Shown here: positions 25,327-34,104 of the stretch, piece after piece
Layout of the letters: every line of letters starts with the position of its first letter
How positions within the stretch are numbered: the stretch's first letter is position 1
Assembly (NCBI RefSeq): GCF_900112845.1
Contig: NZ_FONG01000016.1
Location: 140,590 to 204,589 of the forward strand
DNA: 64,000 nucleotides
Direction: 5' to 3'
Source of the DNA: Actinacidiphila alni
GTDB taxonomy: Bacteria; Actinomycetota; Actinomycetes; Streptomycetales; Streptomycetaceae
Notes under the pieces: generated by a model
What the model was told of the DNA's origin: nothing
Database searches by the model: none
The model's input: only the letters and a program-made list of their open reading frames with translations
Translations under genes and position numbers: made by a program

Positions 25327-25734
25327 GAGATCACTTTCGGCGCCGTACGCGGATGCGGGCGGGTGCGGGCCGGCGGCGCGGAGCCGTACGCGTTCGCGCA
25401 GATGTCCGCCACGTGGTCCCGCACGTGTCTGCGTCAGCGTAGGACGACCTGTGGCTCTGCTTTGGGCAGCAAAGCGCGGGTTGCCGAGAGTTCGGCGAAG
25501 AGCCCGCACCGCTCAATAAAAAATTCACCCAATGACGGGCAACCGAATTCGCCTAAACACACTGCGCGCCACTTCATGAGGGGGCTTGCGTTCATGCGCT
25601 GTTCGTCAAGGTATACCGCACGCGGCCCCTTGGAGAACGCAAGGCATACTTGAGGTATCGGCCCGCGCCAGACGGACGGACGGGCCGCCGCCCGCAGGTC
25701 GAACACCGGAACACCCGAACAGGAGCCGCCCGCC
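25327..25734. other. Divergent promoter region of the glycopolymer block
   Basis: No gene is seen in these 408 bases. The centre (25500-25660) is AT-rich for this genome, including ATAAAAAATTCACC. CTTGCGTT and AACGCAAG near 25590 and 25632 form an 8-bp inverted repeat about 45 bases apart, and GGTATACC is a short palindrome. It must contain promoters for the GT2-gtrA pair and the first Stealth gene. Confidence 0.4.
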
Positions 25735-27504
25735 GTGCGTAATCCCGAGGCACCCCGACTGCTGGGGGTCTACCGACGAGCAGTACCGGAGAGCGCCCGA
25801 CGGAAGATCGCCTCCCGCGTCGACTCGGACTTGCGCAAGCAGGTGAAGCTGCGCATCGCGGGTGCGACCGCTGCCGCCGAGCGTGCCAGGGCGGCCCGGG
25901 TGGGCAAGCGCCACCAGGCGATGGTCGACCGCCCCGACCGCACGGTGATCACCGTCAATCGCGAGGCCAAGGTCGCGATCGTCATGTCCGGCGTCACCCC
26001 GCTGGCCGCCCGCCGCGCCAACCTCGACGCGGTGCTGCGCTGCCTGACCGCCGCCGGGCTCGACCACTTCTGCGTCCGCGGCCGGTCGCACACCGCCGCC
26101 GCGGTGGCCGTCCACGAGAGCGACCGCGAGGCGGTGCTCGCCGCGCTGACCGCGCTGTGCGCCGAGGAGCCGGGCTATCTCACCCCGGTCAAGGGCAACA
26201 GCGCGGTCCCCGAGGAGTCGCTGCCGGGCTACGAGCAGACCTCCTGGCGCCGCGTCGCGAGCGCGCCGGTCTTCCGGCTCACCTGGTACCGCACCGACGA
26301 CAGCGGCGGCCTGGCACTGGGCACCCGCTACGGCTGCGACATCGAGTTCTGGCACGAGGAGGACGGCGCGCTGGTCGCCCCGCGCCCCGGCAAGTTCGCC
26401 GACGCCGTCCCCGCGGACGCCAAGACCGTGGACGCGCCCGAGGCGTTCTTCACCGACCTGGCACCCCGCGACACCGGCAGCGGCCCGCGCTTCGAGGTCC
26501 GTACCCGCGAGCACTTCGCGATCCACCCCACCGGCGAGATCCGCTTCCCGATCGACGTCGTCTACACCTGGGTGGACGGCGCCGACCCGGCCTGGCTGCG
26601 CCGCCGCGCCGAGTTCTCCGGCGAGGCGTACCACGACGAGGCGGCCAACGCGGCGCGCTACCTCAGCCGCGACGAACTGCGGTACTCCCTGCGGTCGTTG
26701 CACATGTACGCGCCCTGGGTGCGCAACATCTACCTGGTCACCGACGACCAGCAGCCGTCCTGGCTGAACACCGAACTGCCCGGTATCCGGGTGGTCGGCC
26801 ACCGGGAGATCTTCCGCACCGCGAGCGCCCTGCCGACCTTCAACTCGCACGCCATCGAGAGCCAACTGCACCACATCGAGGGCCTGTCGGAGCACTTCCT
26901 GTACTTCAACGACGATGTGCTGCTGGGCAACGAGGTGACGCCGCAGGACTTCTTCCTCGCCAACGGCCTGACCAAGTTCTTCCCGTCACCCGCGCTGGTG
27001 CCGCTCGGCGAGAAGACCGCGGCCGACCCGCCGGTCGCGGCGGCCGGCAAGAACAACCGGCGGCTGATCGAGGAGCGCTACGGCGCGGTGCTGGTGCAGA
27101 AGATGAAGCACATGCCGCACGCCCTGCGGCGCAGCGTCCTGGACGAGATCGAGGACGAGTTCGCCGCCGAGTACCGGCACACCGAGTCCAGCCACTTCCG
27201 CAGCATGGACGACATCTCCATCGCCTCGTCGCTGCACCACTACTACGCCTTCCACACCCGGCGCGCGATCCCGTCGACGGACCTGCCGTACACCTACCTG
27301 GACCTGACGCACCCGTGGACCGAGACCCGGCTCGGCCGGCTGCTGGCCAACCGCGACAAGACCGTCTTCTGCATCAATGACACCGTCTCCACGGAGAACG
27401 ACGCGAGCGGGCAGAAGGACCTGATCACGCCGTTCCTGGAGGCGTACTTCCCGGTGCCGAGCCCCTTCGAGAAGACCGAAGAGGGCCCGGCGGACCGTAA
27501 GTGA
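25735..27504 (+). CDS. Stealth-family sugar-phosphate transferase
   Basis: A 589-residue Stealth protein; the family transfers hexose-1-phosphate from nucleotide sugars to build phosphoglycans. Conserved regions: CR1 IDVVYTWVDGAD, CR2 from RDELRYSLRSL through YLVTDDQ, FNSHAIESQLHHIEGL and FLYFNDDVLLG, CR3 KHMPHALRRSV, and CR4 ending YFPVPSPFEK. A roughly 280-residue N-terminal part contains a second mixed region (VYTWVDG is preceded by GCDIEFWHEEDG) shared with the neighbouring Stealth protein. The GTG start has AGGAG nine bases upstream. It is convergent with the GT4-Stealth gene; the stop codons sit in a TGACC-GGC-GGTCA palindrome. Confidence 0.92.
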   Translation: MRNPEAPRLLGVYRRAVPESARRKIASRVDSDLRKQVKLRIAGATAAAERARAARVGKRHQAMVDRPDRTVITVNREAKVAIVMSGVTPLAARRANLDAVLRCLTAAGLDHFCVRGRSHTAAAVAVHESDREAVLAALTALCAEEPGYLTPVKGNSAVPEESLPGYEQTSWRRVASAPVFRLTWYRTDDSGGLALGTRYGCDIEFWHEEDGALVAPRPGKFADAVPADAKTVDAPEAFFTDLAPRDTGSGPRFEVRTREHFAIHPTGEIRFPIDVVYTWVDGADPAWLRRRAEFSGEAYHDEAANAARYLSRDELRYSLRSLHMYAPWVRNIYLVTDDQQPSWLNTELPGIRVVGHREIFRTASALPTFNSHAIESQLHHIEGLSEHFLYFNDDVLLGNEVTPQDFFLANGLTKFFPSPALVPLGEKTAADPPVAAAGKNNRRLIEERYGAVLVQKMKHMPHALRRSVLDEIEDEFAAEYRHTESSHFRSMDDISIASSLHHYYAFHTRRAIPSTDLPYTYLDLTHPWTETRLGRLLANRDKTVFCINDTVSTENDASGQKDLITPFLEAYFPVPSPFEKTEEGPADRK

Positions 27505-27511
27505 CCGGCGG

Positions 27512-30328
27512 TCAGCGCTCGTAGGGGGAGGGGACCGGGAAGTACGCGCTCAGGAAGGCGCGCAGCACCCGGTCCTGCTCCTCCACCGGCACCTCGGCGT
27601 CGGCGGACTCACCGATGCAGAACACGTCCTGGTGGCGCGAGGTGAGCAGCCGGGTGAGCTGCTTGTGGTGCAGATAGTCGCCGATGTCGGCGTACCCGCA
27701 GGAGATCGCGCTCGGCGTGGCCTGGCCGGTCAGGAAGCCGAAGTGGTGGTGCAGCGACGAGGTGATCGACAGGTCGGTGCGGCTGCGGAACTGATTCGCC
27801 GCCGTGGCCCGCGTCTCCTCCGGCCAGCGCTCGGCGATCTGCGCCAGCACGCTGCGCCGCAGCGGGTGCGGCGCGTGCAGGAAGCCGTGCGTGGCGACCC
27901 GCCCGAAGGCTTCCTTCAGCAGCCGGCGGTTGTTCTTCGCGGCCACGAAGTAGCCCTCGTCGTCGTCCGAGATCTCGCTGACCGGGATCGACGTCGGCGA
28001 ACGGAAGAACTTCGAGGTGCCGTTGGCCTGGAAGAACGCGTCCGCGTTGAGCGGACGGCCGAAGAACACGTCGTCGTTGACGTAGAGGAAGTGCTCCGAC
28101 AGGCCCTCGATGCGGTGCAGTTGGCTCTCGATGGCGTGCGAGTTGAAGGTCGGCAGCACGTCCGGGTCGGCGAAGATCTCGCGGTGGCTGACCACCTGGA
28201 TGTCCGGGTGGTCGGTGTTCAGCCAGGACGGCGTCTGGTCGTCGGTGACCAGGAAGATCTTCCGCACCCACGGCGCGTGGGTGGCCAACGACCGCAGCGA
28301 GTAGCGCAGTTCGTCGCGGTTGCGGAAGCGGACGTCACCGGCCTCGGCGCCGCTGGTGGGCAGCCCGGCCGCGGCGCGCGCGGCGTCCCTGCGCTCCCGC
28401 CAGGCCGGGTCGGTGTCGTCGACCCAGGTGTAGACGACGTCGATCGGGAAGTCGATGTCCCACATCAGGTTCTTGCCGGTGAACGCCTCGATCGAGGGGT
28501 ACTCGCGCTCGCCGACGGCCAGCTTGCCGCTGGGCTCCAGGTCCGGCAGCCGCGGTCCCGCGACGGTCGCGGCGCCGGGGGTGACCCGCCAGCCGTCCTC
28601 GTCCTCGGTCCAGAACTCGATCCGGCAGCCGTACGCGGGCCCGTAGCGCAGGGTGCGGCTGTCGGAGACGGTCGGCTTGAACAGCCGTACGCCCTTGACC
28701 TCGCCGACGTTGTGCAGCCGCTCGGCGAGCACCGCGCCCGGCGCGGCCGACTTCGGCGACATCAGCTCGCCGTAGACCGGCTTGCCCGCCAGGTCTTCGG
28801 CGAGCGCGTCCAGCACCCGCTGCCCGTCCTCGGCGCGCACCGCGAGCCGGTACGCGGCCGGCGCGGTGTCGCGCAGCAGGACGTACGGGATCGAGTGGTG
28901 CTCCAGCGCGTCCGCGGCCAGTTCGAGGTTGATCCGGGCCATCTTCCACGCCGGGACGTCGTCCCTGACCTCGGCGACCCGGCCGCCGGAGCGGATCAGG
29001 CGGCCCCGGTCCTGCGCCTGGATGATGACCTCGCGGGCCTTCTGCTCCTCGTTGGACGGGGAGAGCCGGCTGACCGGCGCGGCCACCGCGAAGGTCCGGC
29101 TGCCGCCGCTCGCGATCCGGCGGGCGGCCCGGTCGGCCCGCTCGCTGAACCGCTCGGGGCTGTCGCGGCGCTCGATGAGCTTGGCGAACAGCTCCTCCCA
29201 CATGCCCGAGATCTTCTCGGCGTTGAAGCGCTCACGGGCGCCTTCGAGGGCGTTCTTGCCGTACGTGTGCCGCAGTTCGTCGTCGTCCATCAGCCGGGCC
29301 ATGGCGGCGGCGTAGGAGCTGACGTCGTCGGACTGCACCATCAGACCGTCGACCTCGTGCCGCACGATCGTGGCGGGCCCGGTGAGATTGTCGAAGGCGA
29401 CGACCGGCACACCGGCCGAGAACGCCTCCAGCATCACCAGGCCGAACGCCTCCCAGCGGGACGGCATCAGCGCGATCGACGCCTTGGCCCACTCCTCGGA
29501 CAGCTGCCGGGAGCGGCCCAGGATCTCCACCCGGTCGTGCAGGCCGAGCCCCTCCACCAGGCGGCGCAGCATGTTCAGCTGCGGACCGCCGCCGAAGACC
29601 CGCATCGTCCAGCCGGGACGCTCGTCGCAGATCTCCGCGAAGGCGCGGATCGCCAGATCCATGCCCTTCTCGTGCATCATGCGCGCGGCCACCATGACGA
29701 CCTTGGTCTCCAGGTCGGAGCGCGGCCGGTAGCCCTCGGGCATCGCGTTGGGGATGGTGGCCAGCAGCGGCGCGGACGCGCCGAGCGACTCCTCGAACCA
29801 GTTGGTGGTCAGCTCGGTGAGCGACACCAGCGCGTCCAGCCGCGGCGCGTGGATCAGCATCGGCTCGCCCGTCGGGCCGCGCAGCTGCGAGATCCGGTGC
29901 TCCTGGTGCAGGGTCACCACCCGCGGCGGGGCCAGCTCCACCATCGCCATCATCAGCGCGGGCGTGGTGGTGATCAGGATGTCGCAGTCGAGGCGGCTGA
30001 TCGCGGCCGTCATCTCGAAGTCCGACAGCCGGTCGAAGGTGGGCTCCGCCGACGGCGGGATCAGCTCGCTGGGCTGCGAGGCGAGCGCCAGGCACTCCTC
30101 GTCGGTCAGCGAACTGGCGCGCACCGGGCGCGGGACGCTGCCCGTGCGGTCCACCAGGTAGCGCATCGGCACCGACTTGCCCTCGGTGAGGAAGGGCTCC
30201 GACTCGGTCTTGAAGACGCTGAGCACCTCGACGTCGTGCAGCGGCGCCAGATGGGCGGCCTGGGTGTAGGCGGCCATCTCGGTGCCGCCCATCGCGTCGC
30301 CCCAGGTGAGCAGAAATGTGATCTTCAT
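27512..30328 (-). CDS. Bifunctional GT4 glycosyltransferase-Stealth fusion
   Basis: A 938-residue fusion. Residues 1-about 385 are a GT4 retaining glycosyltransferase (TWGDAMGGTEMAAY, ATIPNAMPEGYRP, and SRWEAFGLVMLEAFSAGVPVV with the E-x7-E element). After a linker, residues about 470-938 are a complete Stealth domain: IDVVYTWVDDTD, RDELRYSLRSL, FNSHAIESQLHRIEGL, FLYVNDDVFFG, HAPHPLRRSV and YFPVPSPYER. One polypeptide could therefore add a sugar and a sugar-phosphate in alternation. The ATG overlaps the stop of the upstream unknown gene as ATGA, indicating coupling. The Stealth half is paralogous to the convergent gene at 25735. Confidence 0.92.
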   Translation of the reverse strand: MKITFLLTWGDAMGGTEMAAYTQAAHLAPLHDVEVLSVFKTESEPFLTEGKSVPMRYLVDRTGSVPRPVRASSLTDEECLALASQPSELIPPSAEPTFDRLSDFEMTAAISRLDCDILITTTPALMMAMVELAPPRVVTLHQEHRISQLRGPTGEPMLIHAPRLDALVSLTELTTNWFEESLGASAPLLATIPNAMPEGYRPRSDLETKVVMVAARMMHEKGMDLAIRAFAEICDERPGWTMRVFGGGPQLNMLRRLVEGLGLHDRVEILGRSRQLSEEWAKASIALMPSRWEAFGLVMLEAFSAGVPVVAFDNLTGPATIVRHEVDGLMVQSDDVSSYAAAMARLMDDDELRHTYGKNALEGARERFNAEKISGMWEELFAKLIERRDSPERFSERADRAARRIASGGSRTFAVAAPVSRLSPSNEEQKAREVIIQAQDRGRLIRSGGRVAEVRDDVPAWKMARINLELAADALEHHSIPYVLLRDTAPAAYRLAVRAEDGQRVLDALAEDLAGKPVYGELMSPKSAAPGAVLAERLHNVGEVKGVRLFKPTVSDSRTLRYGPAYGCRIEFWTEDEDGWRVTPGAATVAGPRLPDLEPSGKLAVGEREYPSIEAFTGKNLMWDIDFPIDVVYTWVDDTDPAWRERRDAARAAAGLPTSGAEAGDVRFRNRDELRYSLRSLATHAPWVRKIFLVTDDQTPSWLNTDHPDIQVVSHREIFADPDVLPTFNSHAIESQLHRIEGLSEHFLYVNDDVFFGRPLNADAFFQANGTSKFFRSPTSIPVSEISDDDEGYFVAAKNNRRLLKEAFGRVATHGFLHAPHPLRRSVLAQIAERWPEETRATAANQFRSRTDLSITSSLHHHFGFLTGQATPSAISCGYADIGDYLHHKQLTRLLTSRHQDVFCIGESADAEVPVEEQDRVLRAFLSAYFPVPSPYER

Positions 30329-31317
30329 GCGTCCTCGTTGGTTCCGAAGGCGGCGCAGGCGACCGCCAGTGCGCCACTCGGCGTCAGGTGGGCGTGCACA
30401 CGTGTCAGGGAGCCGCTCTCCAGCGCGATGATGCTGTACGGAGTGCGGAAGATCTGCTTGGGGTGGCGCACGTGGGTCAGCCGCCGGGCGAGCTTCAACC
30501 GGGTCCGGCCGGCCCGCAGTTGGACGTCCCAGGTGCGCTGGGTGCGCGAGCCCGCGGTCATCGCGGCCAGTGGCAGGTCGAAGGTGAAGGTGTCGCCGTC
30601 CCAGACCGGGCGGGCCGGCACTGCCTTGGTGGTGCCGCGGCGGACCGCCTCGACGGTGTACTCGCCGACCGGGTGACGGGCCGCCAGCAGCCGCCCGTGC
30701 ACGGTGATCCGGTCCCAGCGCAGATCGAAGGAGACCAGCTCGGCCTGCTGGGCGGGCCCGGTCACCTTGAGCATGGCCCGGCCGTCGACCGAGCGCACCG
30801 GCCGGAAGACCGCGCCGCTGGAGGTGGAGGGGGAGGTGGGCAGCGTCGGGCCGTCCATGGTGCTGGGCGTCGGCGCGGTCAGGTCGGACCGGGTCTCCCG
30901 GCCGCCGTCGTCGGTGGTCACCACGACCAGCCGCCACACCCCGCTGTCCAGCACCAGACCGCGGCTGTCGCGCTCGGTGGGACCCGCGTGCAGCAGCGCC
31001 GTCGTCGCGGTGAGCAGCAGCGAGCCGTCCCTGCGCGGTTCCTGGACCAGGTCGAGGCTCAGCCTGCGGCCGCCGCGGATCAACTCCAGCCGGGCGGCGG
31101 CCAGTCCCTCGGGCCGGTGCGGGAAGGGCACCGCCACGTTCAGAGTGCGACCGCCGAGCACCGACAGATGTACGGTCTGCAGCAGTGGTCGCGGGCGTAC
31201 TCCGGTGCCGAGCGCGGGCACGGTGTGCATCCGCTCAACCCTGCGGCGTACTCGTACCGCCGCGGAACGCGCGCGTTTGGCCGCGCCCACCGCGTAGGGC
31301 AAGAGCGAATCACTCAC
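30325..31317 (-). CDS. Unknown protein coupled to the GT4-Stealth gene
   Basis: A 330-residue protein without signal peptide or obvious membrane segment; I do not recognise the family. Predicted mostly beta, with repeated RLELIRGGRRLSLDLVQE-like strands and a conserved-looking end RHPKQIFRTPYSIIALES. Basic N-terminus (about residues 10-30, RAxR-rich). GTG 31317 is chosen for AGGA six bases upstream; the frame stays open to 31434 through arginine/proline-rich sequence typical of non-coding DNA. The 4-base ATGA overlap with the fusion gene implies equal synthesis, so a scaffold or accessory role in the phosphoglycan pathway is reasonable inference. Confidence 0.75.
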   Translation of the reverse strand: MSDSLLPYAVGAAKRARSAAVRVRRRVERMHTVPALGTGVRPRPLLQTVHLSVLGGRTLNVAVPFPHRPEGLAAARLELIRGGRRLSLDLVQEPRRDGSLLLTATTALLHAGPTERDSRGLVLDSGVWRLVVVTTDDGGRETRSDLTAPTPSTMDGPTLPTSPSTSSGAVFRPVRSVDGRAMLKVTGPAQQAELVSFDLRWDRITVHGRLLAARHPVGEYTVEAVRRGTTKAVPARPVWDGDTFTFDLPLAAMTAGSRTQRTWDVQLRAGRTRLKLARRLTHVRHPKQIFRTPYSIIALESGSLTRVHAHLTPSGALAVACAAFGTNEDA

Positions 31318-31656
31318 GGTGGTCCTGACCCCCGGTTCTCGTCTCGTCTGTCGGCCGGTCCGCCGGTGCCCCGGCGGAGCGGCGGTCCGCGGGCCCGTGG
31401 TCCATGGGCCCGCGCATCGTTTCAAGGATGCCAAAGATCAGCAAGTTCACCGTTTCCTCGGTGTTTGGCTGCTTTCCACCCGGCCGTCGGACGGCAATCC
31501 GGCCCACCTCGGGCGGTGTTCCACGGGCACCGGGCGTTTCCGTCCTTTTCGGTCGGGGGTTGCGTCCGCACACGAATCTCACCCTGTGACAACGGTCACC
31601 ACAAACGGAAGAAACCCCTGCCGGAAATTGTCCCTCTTGCGCTGCGGGTGGTCGAA
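31318..31656. other. Divergent intergenic region
   Basis: No gene seen in 339 bases. It separates the GT4-Stealth operon from the PIG-L gene and includes a lower-GC stretch (31430-31480) and a Crp-like palindrome at 31586. Confidence 0.4.
31586..31599. promoter_or_regulatory. Crp-like operator
   Basis: GTGACAACGGTCAC fits the GTG-N6-GNCAC motif reported for Streptomyces Crp, and the wider sequence fits TGTGA-N6-TCAC(A) at 9 of 10 positions. It lies about 60 bases upstream of the PIG-L gene start. Confidence 0.35.
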
Positions 31657-33987
31657 ATGATCACACGAGAGGTGAACGGAGCCGGAACGTTGGACCGAAT
31701 GCTGGAGCCGGCAGCAACACCCGGGAACAAAGGCCCCGGCCGCCGCGCGGTGGCGGTCTCCGCGGCGGGCGCACTGGCCGCGATCGGCCTCGCCGGCTGC
31801 AGCGGCACCGCGGGCCCCTCCGCCCGGCCGCCCGCCACGCCCCCCGTCTCGTACGGCGCCCCGCCGACCGGCGGCGCGCTGCCCGCCACGGCCCGGGTCA
31901 CCTTCGGCACCCCCACCGCACCGCTGGTCATGCAGGTGATGGCGCACCCCGACGACGACCTGTACTTCATGAACCCGGACACCGCCGCCGGCATCGACCG
32001 CGAGGTGCCCGTGGTCTCGGTGTACGTCACCAGCGGCGACTCCTTCGGTGTGAACCGCGCGCCCGGCCGCTCGCGCCCGCTCGCCAATGTGCCCGCGTAC
32101 GTCTCGGCCCGGCAGCAGGGCCTGCGGCAGGCGTACGCCCGGATGCTCGGCGCCGAGGTCTTCACCCCGTGGACCCGCACCGCGCTGACCCTGCCCGGCG
32201 GCGGCGCCGCCGAGGTCGACACCCTCCGGCACGGCGGGCGCCGCGCCGAGCTGGTGTTCCTGCGGATCGACATGCACACCCCGGTGCGCGGCGGCGGCAC
32301 CCTCGGCATCGACAAGCTCTGGGCCAAGGACGGCACCGTCCGTACCGTGCCGCTGCCGGACGGCCCGGTGCGCGGCACCCACACCTTCGACCGGCAGTCG
32401 CTGATCGACGCCCTCGCCTTCCTGATGGCGACCTTCCGGCCGACGCTGATCCGCACGCTGGACCCGGACCCCGACATCCAGATCCACAACGCCCAGAACC
32501 CCAGGGGCAGCGACCAGGGCGGCTACTCCGACCACCGCGACCACACCGCCACCGCGCTGTTCACCTGGCGGGCGATGTCCCAGTGGACCGAGCACGCCGT
32601 CGCGAACGGCGGCCCGGCCCCGGTGTTCCTCACCGAGGCGTACCGCGGCTACTACAACCAGCGCTGGCCGCACAATCTCCCGCAAGCCGCCGTCCGCTTC
32701 AAGGCCGAGGTGCTCGATGTGTACGGCGGCAGCCCGGACTGGCACTGCGGCGACATCGGCGGCTGCGGCGACTACGGCGTCGGCCAGGGCGACGCGCTGA
32801 AGTCGCCGCGCGGCTGGGTGCGCAGCACCCACTACCGCTATCCCACCGCCGGGCCCAAGGCGGTGGCCGCCAAGGACGGCCGGCTCACCGTCTACGGCGT
32901 GCTCGGCACCCGGGCCGCCCGCTGGACCGAGACCGCGCCGGGGCGCGGCCAGTGGAACGCGCCCGAGGACCTCGGCGGCGGCCCGCTGGCCCCCGCGCTC
33001 AGCGTCGTCACCGACAAGGAAGGCCGCCATCTGCTGTTCGGCCTGCGCTTCTCCGGTCTCGCGGGGGAGCCGGACGGCAACACCCGGGAGATCGTGCTGC
33101 TCGACCAGACGCAGCAGGAAAAGCAGGAGAAGCAGGAGAAGCAGGAGAAGCAGGGCGGGCACGGGCGGCGGCCGGGCGCGACGGGCACCGCGCTGCGGTC
33201 CGGCGCCGACCACGCGATCCACGGCTGGCTCAGCCTCGGCAACCCCGAGGCGAATCCGGTACGCGGCCGGCGGGTCGGGCCGCCGACCGCCGTGACCGGC
33301 AAGGACGGCCGGGTGCACCTGTTCGTACGGAACGCCTCCAAGGGCCTGAGCACCCGGGTCCGTGACACCTCCGGCCGGTGGTCGCCATGGCGGAAACTGT
33401 CCGGCGGCCAGGTGCAGGAGGGCCTGGCCGCGACCGTCGACCACGACGGGCGGATCCATGTCTTCGCCGCCGGCCACCGGACGTTGCTGCAATGGACGCA
33501 GGGGAGCCCGAAGGGCGAACTCGTCGGCCGGCCGCTGCGGCAGACCGGTGTGCCGGGCGAGGTGCCCGAAGTGGTGACGGCCACCGACGGCTCGCTGCTG
33601 CTGGCCTTCCGCCGGCCCGAGACCGCAGAGATCGCGGTGGAACGCCTCGGCCCGGGCCGCGGCGGCCACTGGAAGCCGGCCGCCGCCGTACGCGACGCGG
33701 GCTTCGGCCCGGTCGCGCTGCTCGGCGGCCGGGCCGCGGTCACCGAACCGCTGCTCGCCGTGCGCGCCGACTTCGGCAACGCCCTGCTGGTGCACGGCAA
33801 GGACGGCGCCGCACCGGCCGCGGCCGGCGCGAATCCGCCCGCCGCCACGCCCTTCGCGGTCGGCCGGCCCGCGGTCCTGCCCGCGGGACACGACCGTACG
33901 GCGCTGGTGTCCTTCGGCGTGAACGCCGTCCCGGCCGTCACCCGCAGCCAGGGCATCGGCACGTACACCCAACTGGCCACGCGCTGA
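31657..33987 (+). CDS. PIG-L family deacetylase lipoprotein with C-terminal propeller-like domain
   Basis: A protein of about 776 residues. A twin-arginine-like RR plus LAGC lipobox near residue 49 predicts an exported lipoprotein. The PIG-L domain (about 85-330) has the zinc motif AHPDDD and the later HRDH; such enzymes de-N-acetylate GlcNAc-containing substrates. The second half (about 390-776) has six or seven Asp-Gly/Trp-rich repeats (KDGRLTVYG, KEGRHLLFG, KDGRVHLFV, HDGRIHVFA) typical of a beta-propeller. Between the halves is a QEK tandem repeat (9-bp unit, about 33112-33155). Start ATG 31657 is the first convincing one; TTG 31690 and ATG 31699 are alternatives. It could modify the surface glycan. 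Confidence 0.85.
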   Translation: MITREVNGAGTLDRMLEPAATPGNKGPGRRAVAVSAAGALAAIGLAGCSGTAGPSARPPATPPVSYGAPPTGGALPATARVTFGTPTAPLVMQVMAHPDDDLYFMNPDTAAGIDREVPVVSVYVTSGDSFGVNRAPGRSRPLANVPAYVSARQQGLRQAYARMLGAEVFTPWTRTALTLPGGGAAEVDTLRHGGRRAELVFLRIDMHTPVRGGGTLGIDKLWAKDGTVRTVPLPDGPVRGTHTFDRQSLIDALAFLMATFRPTLIRTLDPDPDIQIHNAQNPRGSDQGGYSDHRDHTATALFTWRAMSQWTEHAVANGGPAPVFLTEAYRGYYNQRWPHNLPQAAVRFKAEVLDVYGGSPDWHCGDIGGCGDYGVGQGDALKSPRGWVRSTHYRYPTAGPKAVAAKDGRLTVYGVLGTRAARWTETAPGRGQWNAPEDLGGGPLAPALSVVTDKEGRHLLFGLRFSGLAGEPDGNTREIVLLDQTQQEKQEKQEKQEKQGGHGRRPGATGTALRSGADHAIHGWLSLGNPEANPVRGRRVGPPTAVTGKDGRVHLFVRNASKGLSTRVRDTSGRWSPWRKLSGGQVQEGLAATVDHDGRIHVFAAGHRTLLQWTQGSPKGELVGRPLRQTGVPGEVPEVVTATDGSLLLAFRRPETAEIAVERLGPGRGGHWKPAAAVRDAGFGPVALLGGRAAVTEPLLAVRADFGNALLVHGKDGAAPAAAGANPPAATPFAVGRPAVLPAGHDRTALVSFGVNAVPAVTRSQGIGTYTQLATR

Positions 33988-34024
33988 CCGCTGCACGACG
34001 GCACGCCGACCCGGCTGTGCCGAA

Positions 34025-34057
34025 GGGGCGCCCGCACCTGGCCGGTGCGGGCGCCCC
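34025..34057. terminator. Terminator between the PIG-L and FG-GAP genes
   Basis: A perfect 14-bp stem GGGGCGCCCGCACC (34025-34038) with 34044-34057 around a 5-base loop, between convergent genes. Confidence 0.85.
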
Positions 34058-34094
34058 TCGTCATGCCGTCGTCATGCCGTCGTCATGCCGTCGT
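34058..34094. repeat. 11-bp tandem repeat
   Basis: Three perfect copies of TCGTCATGCCG followed by TCGT, directly after the terminator stem and before the FG-GAP stop codon. Confidence 0.85.
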
Positions 34095-34104
34095 GCGGCG
34101 GCTT

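Noticed and set aside
30388..31656. Upstream extension of the PIG-L gene by about 420 codons
   Set aside because: The extension is antisense to the unknown coupled gene and would bury the lipobox signal sequence; no family similarity.
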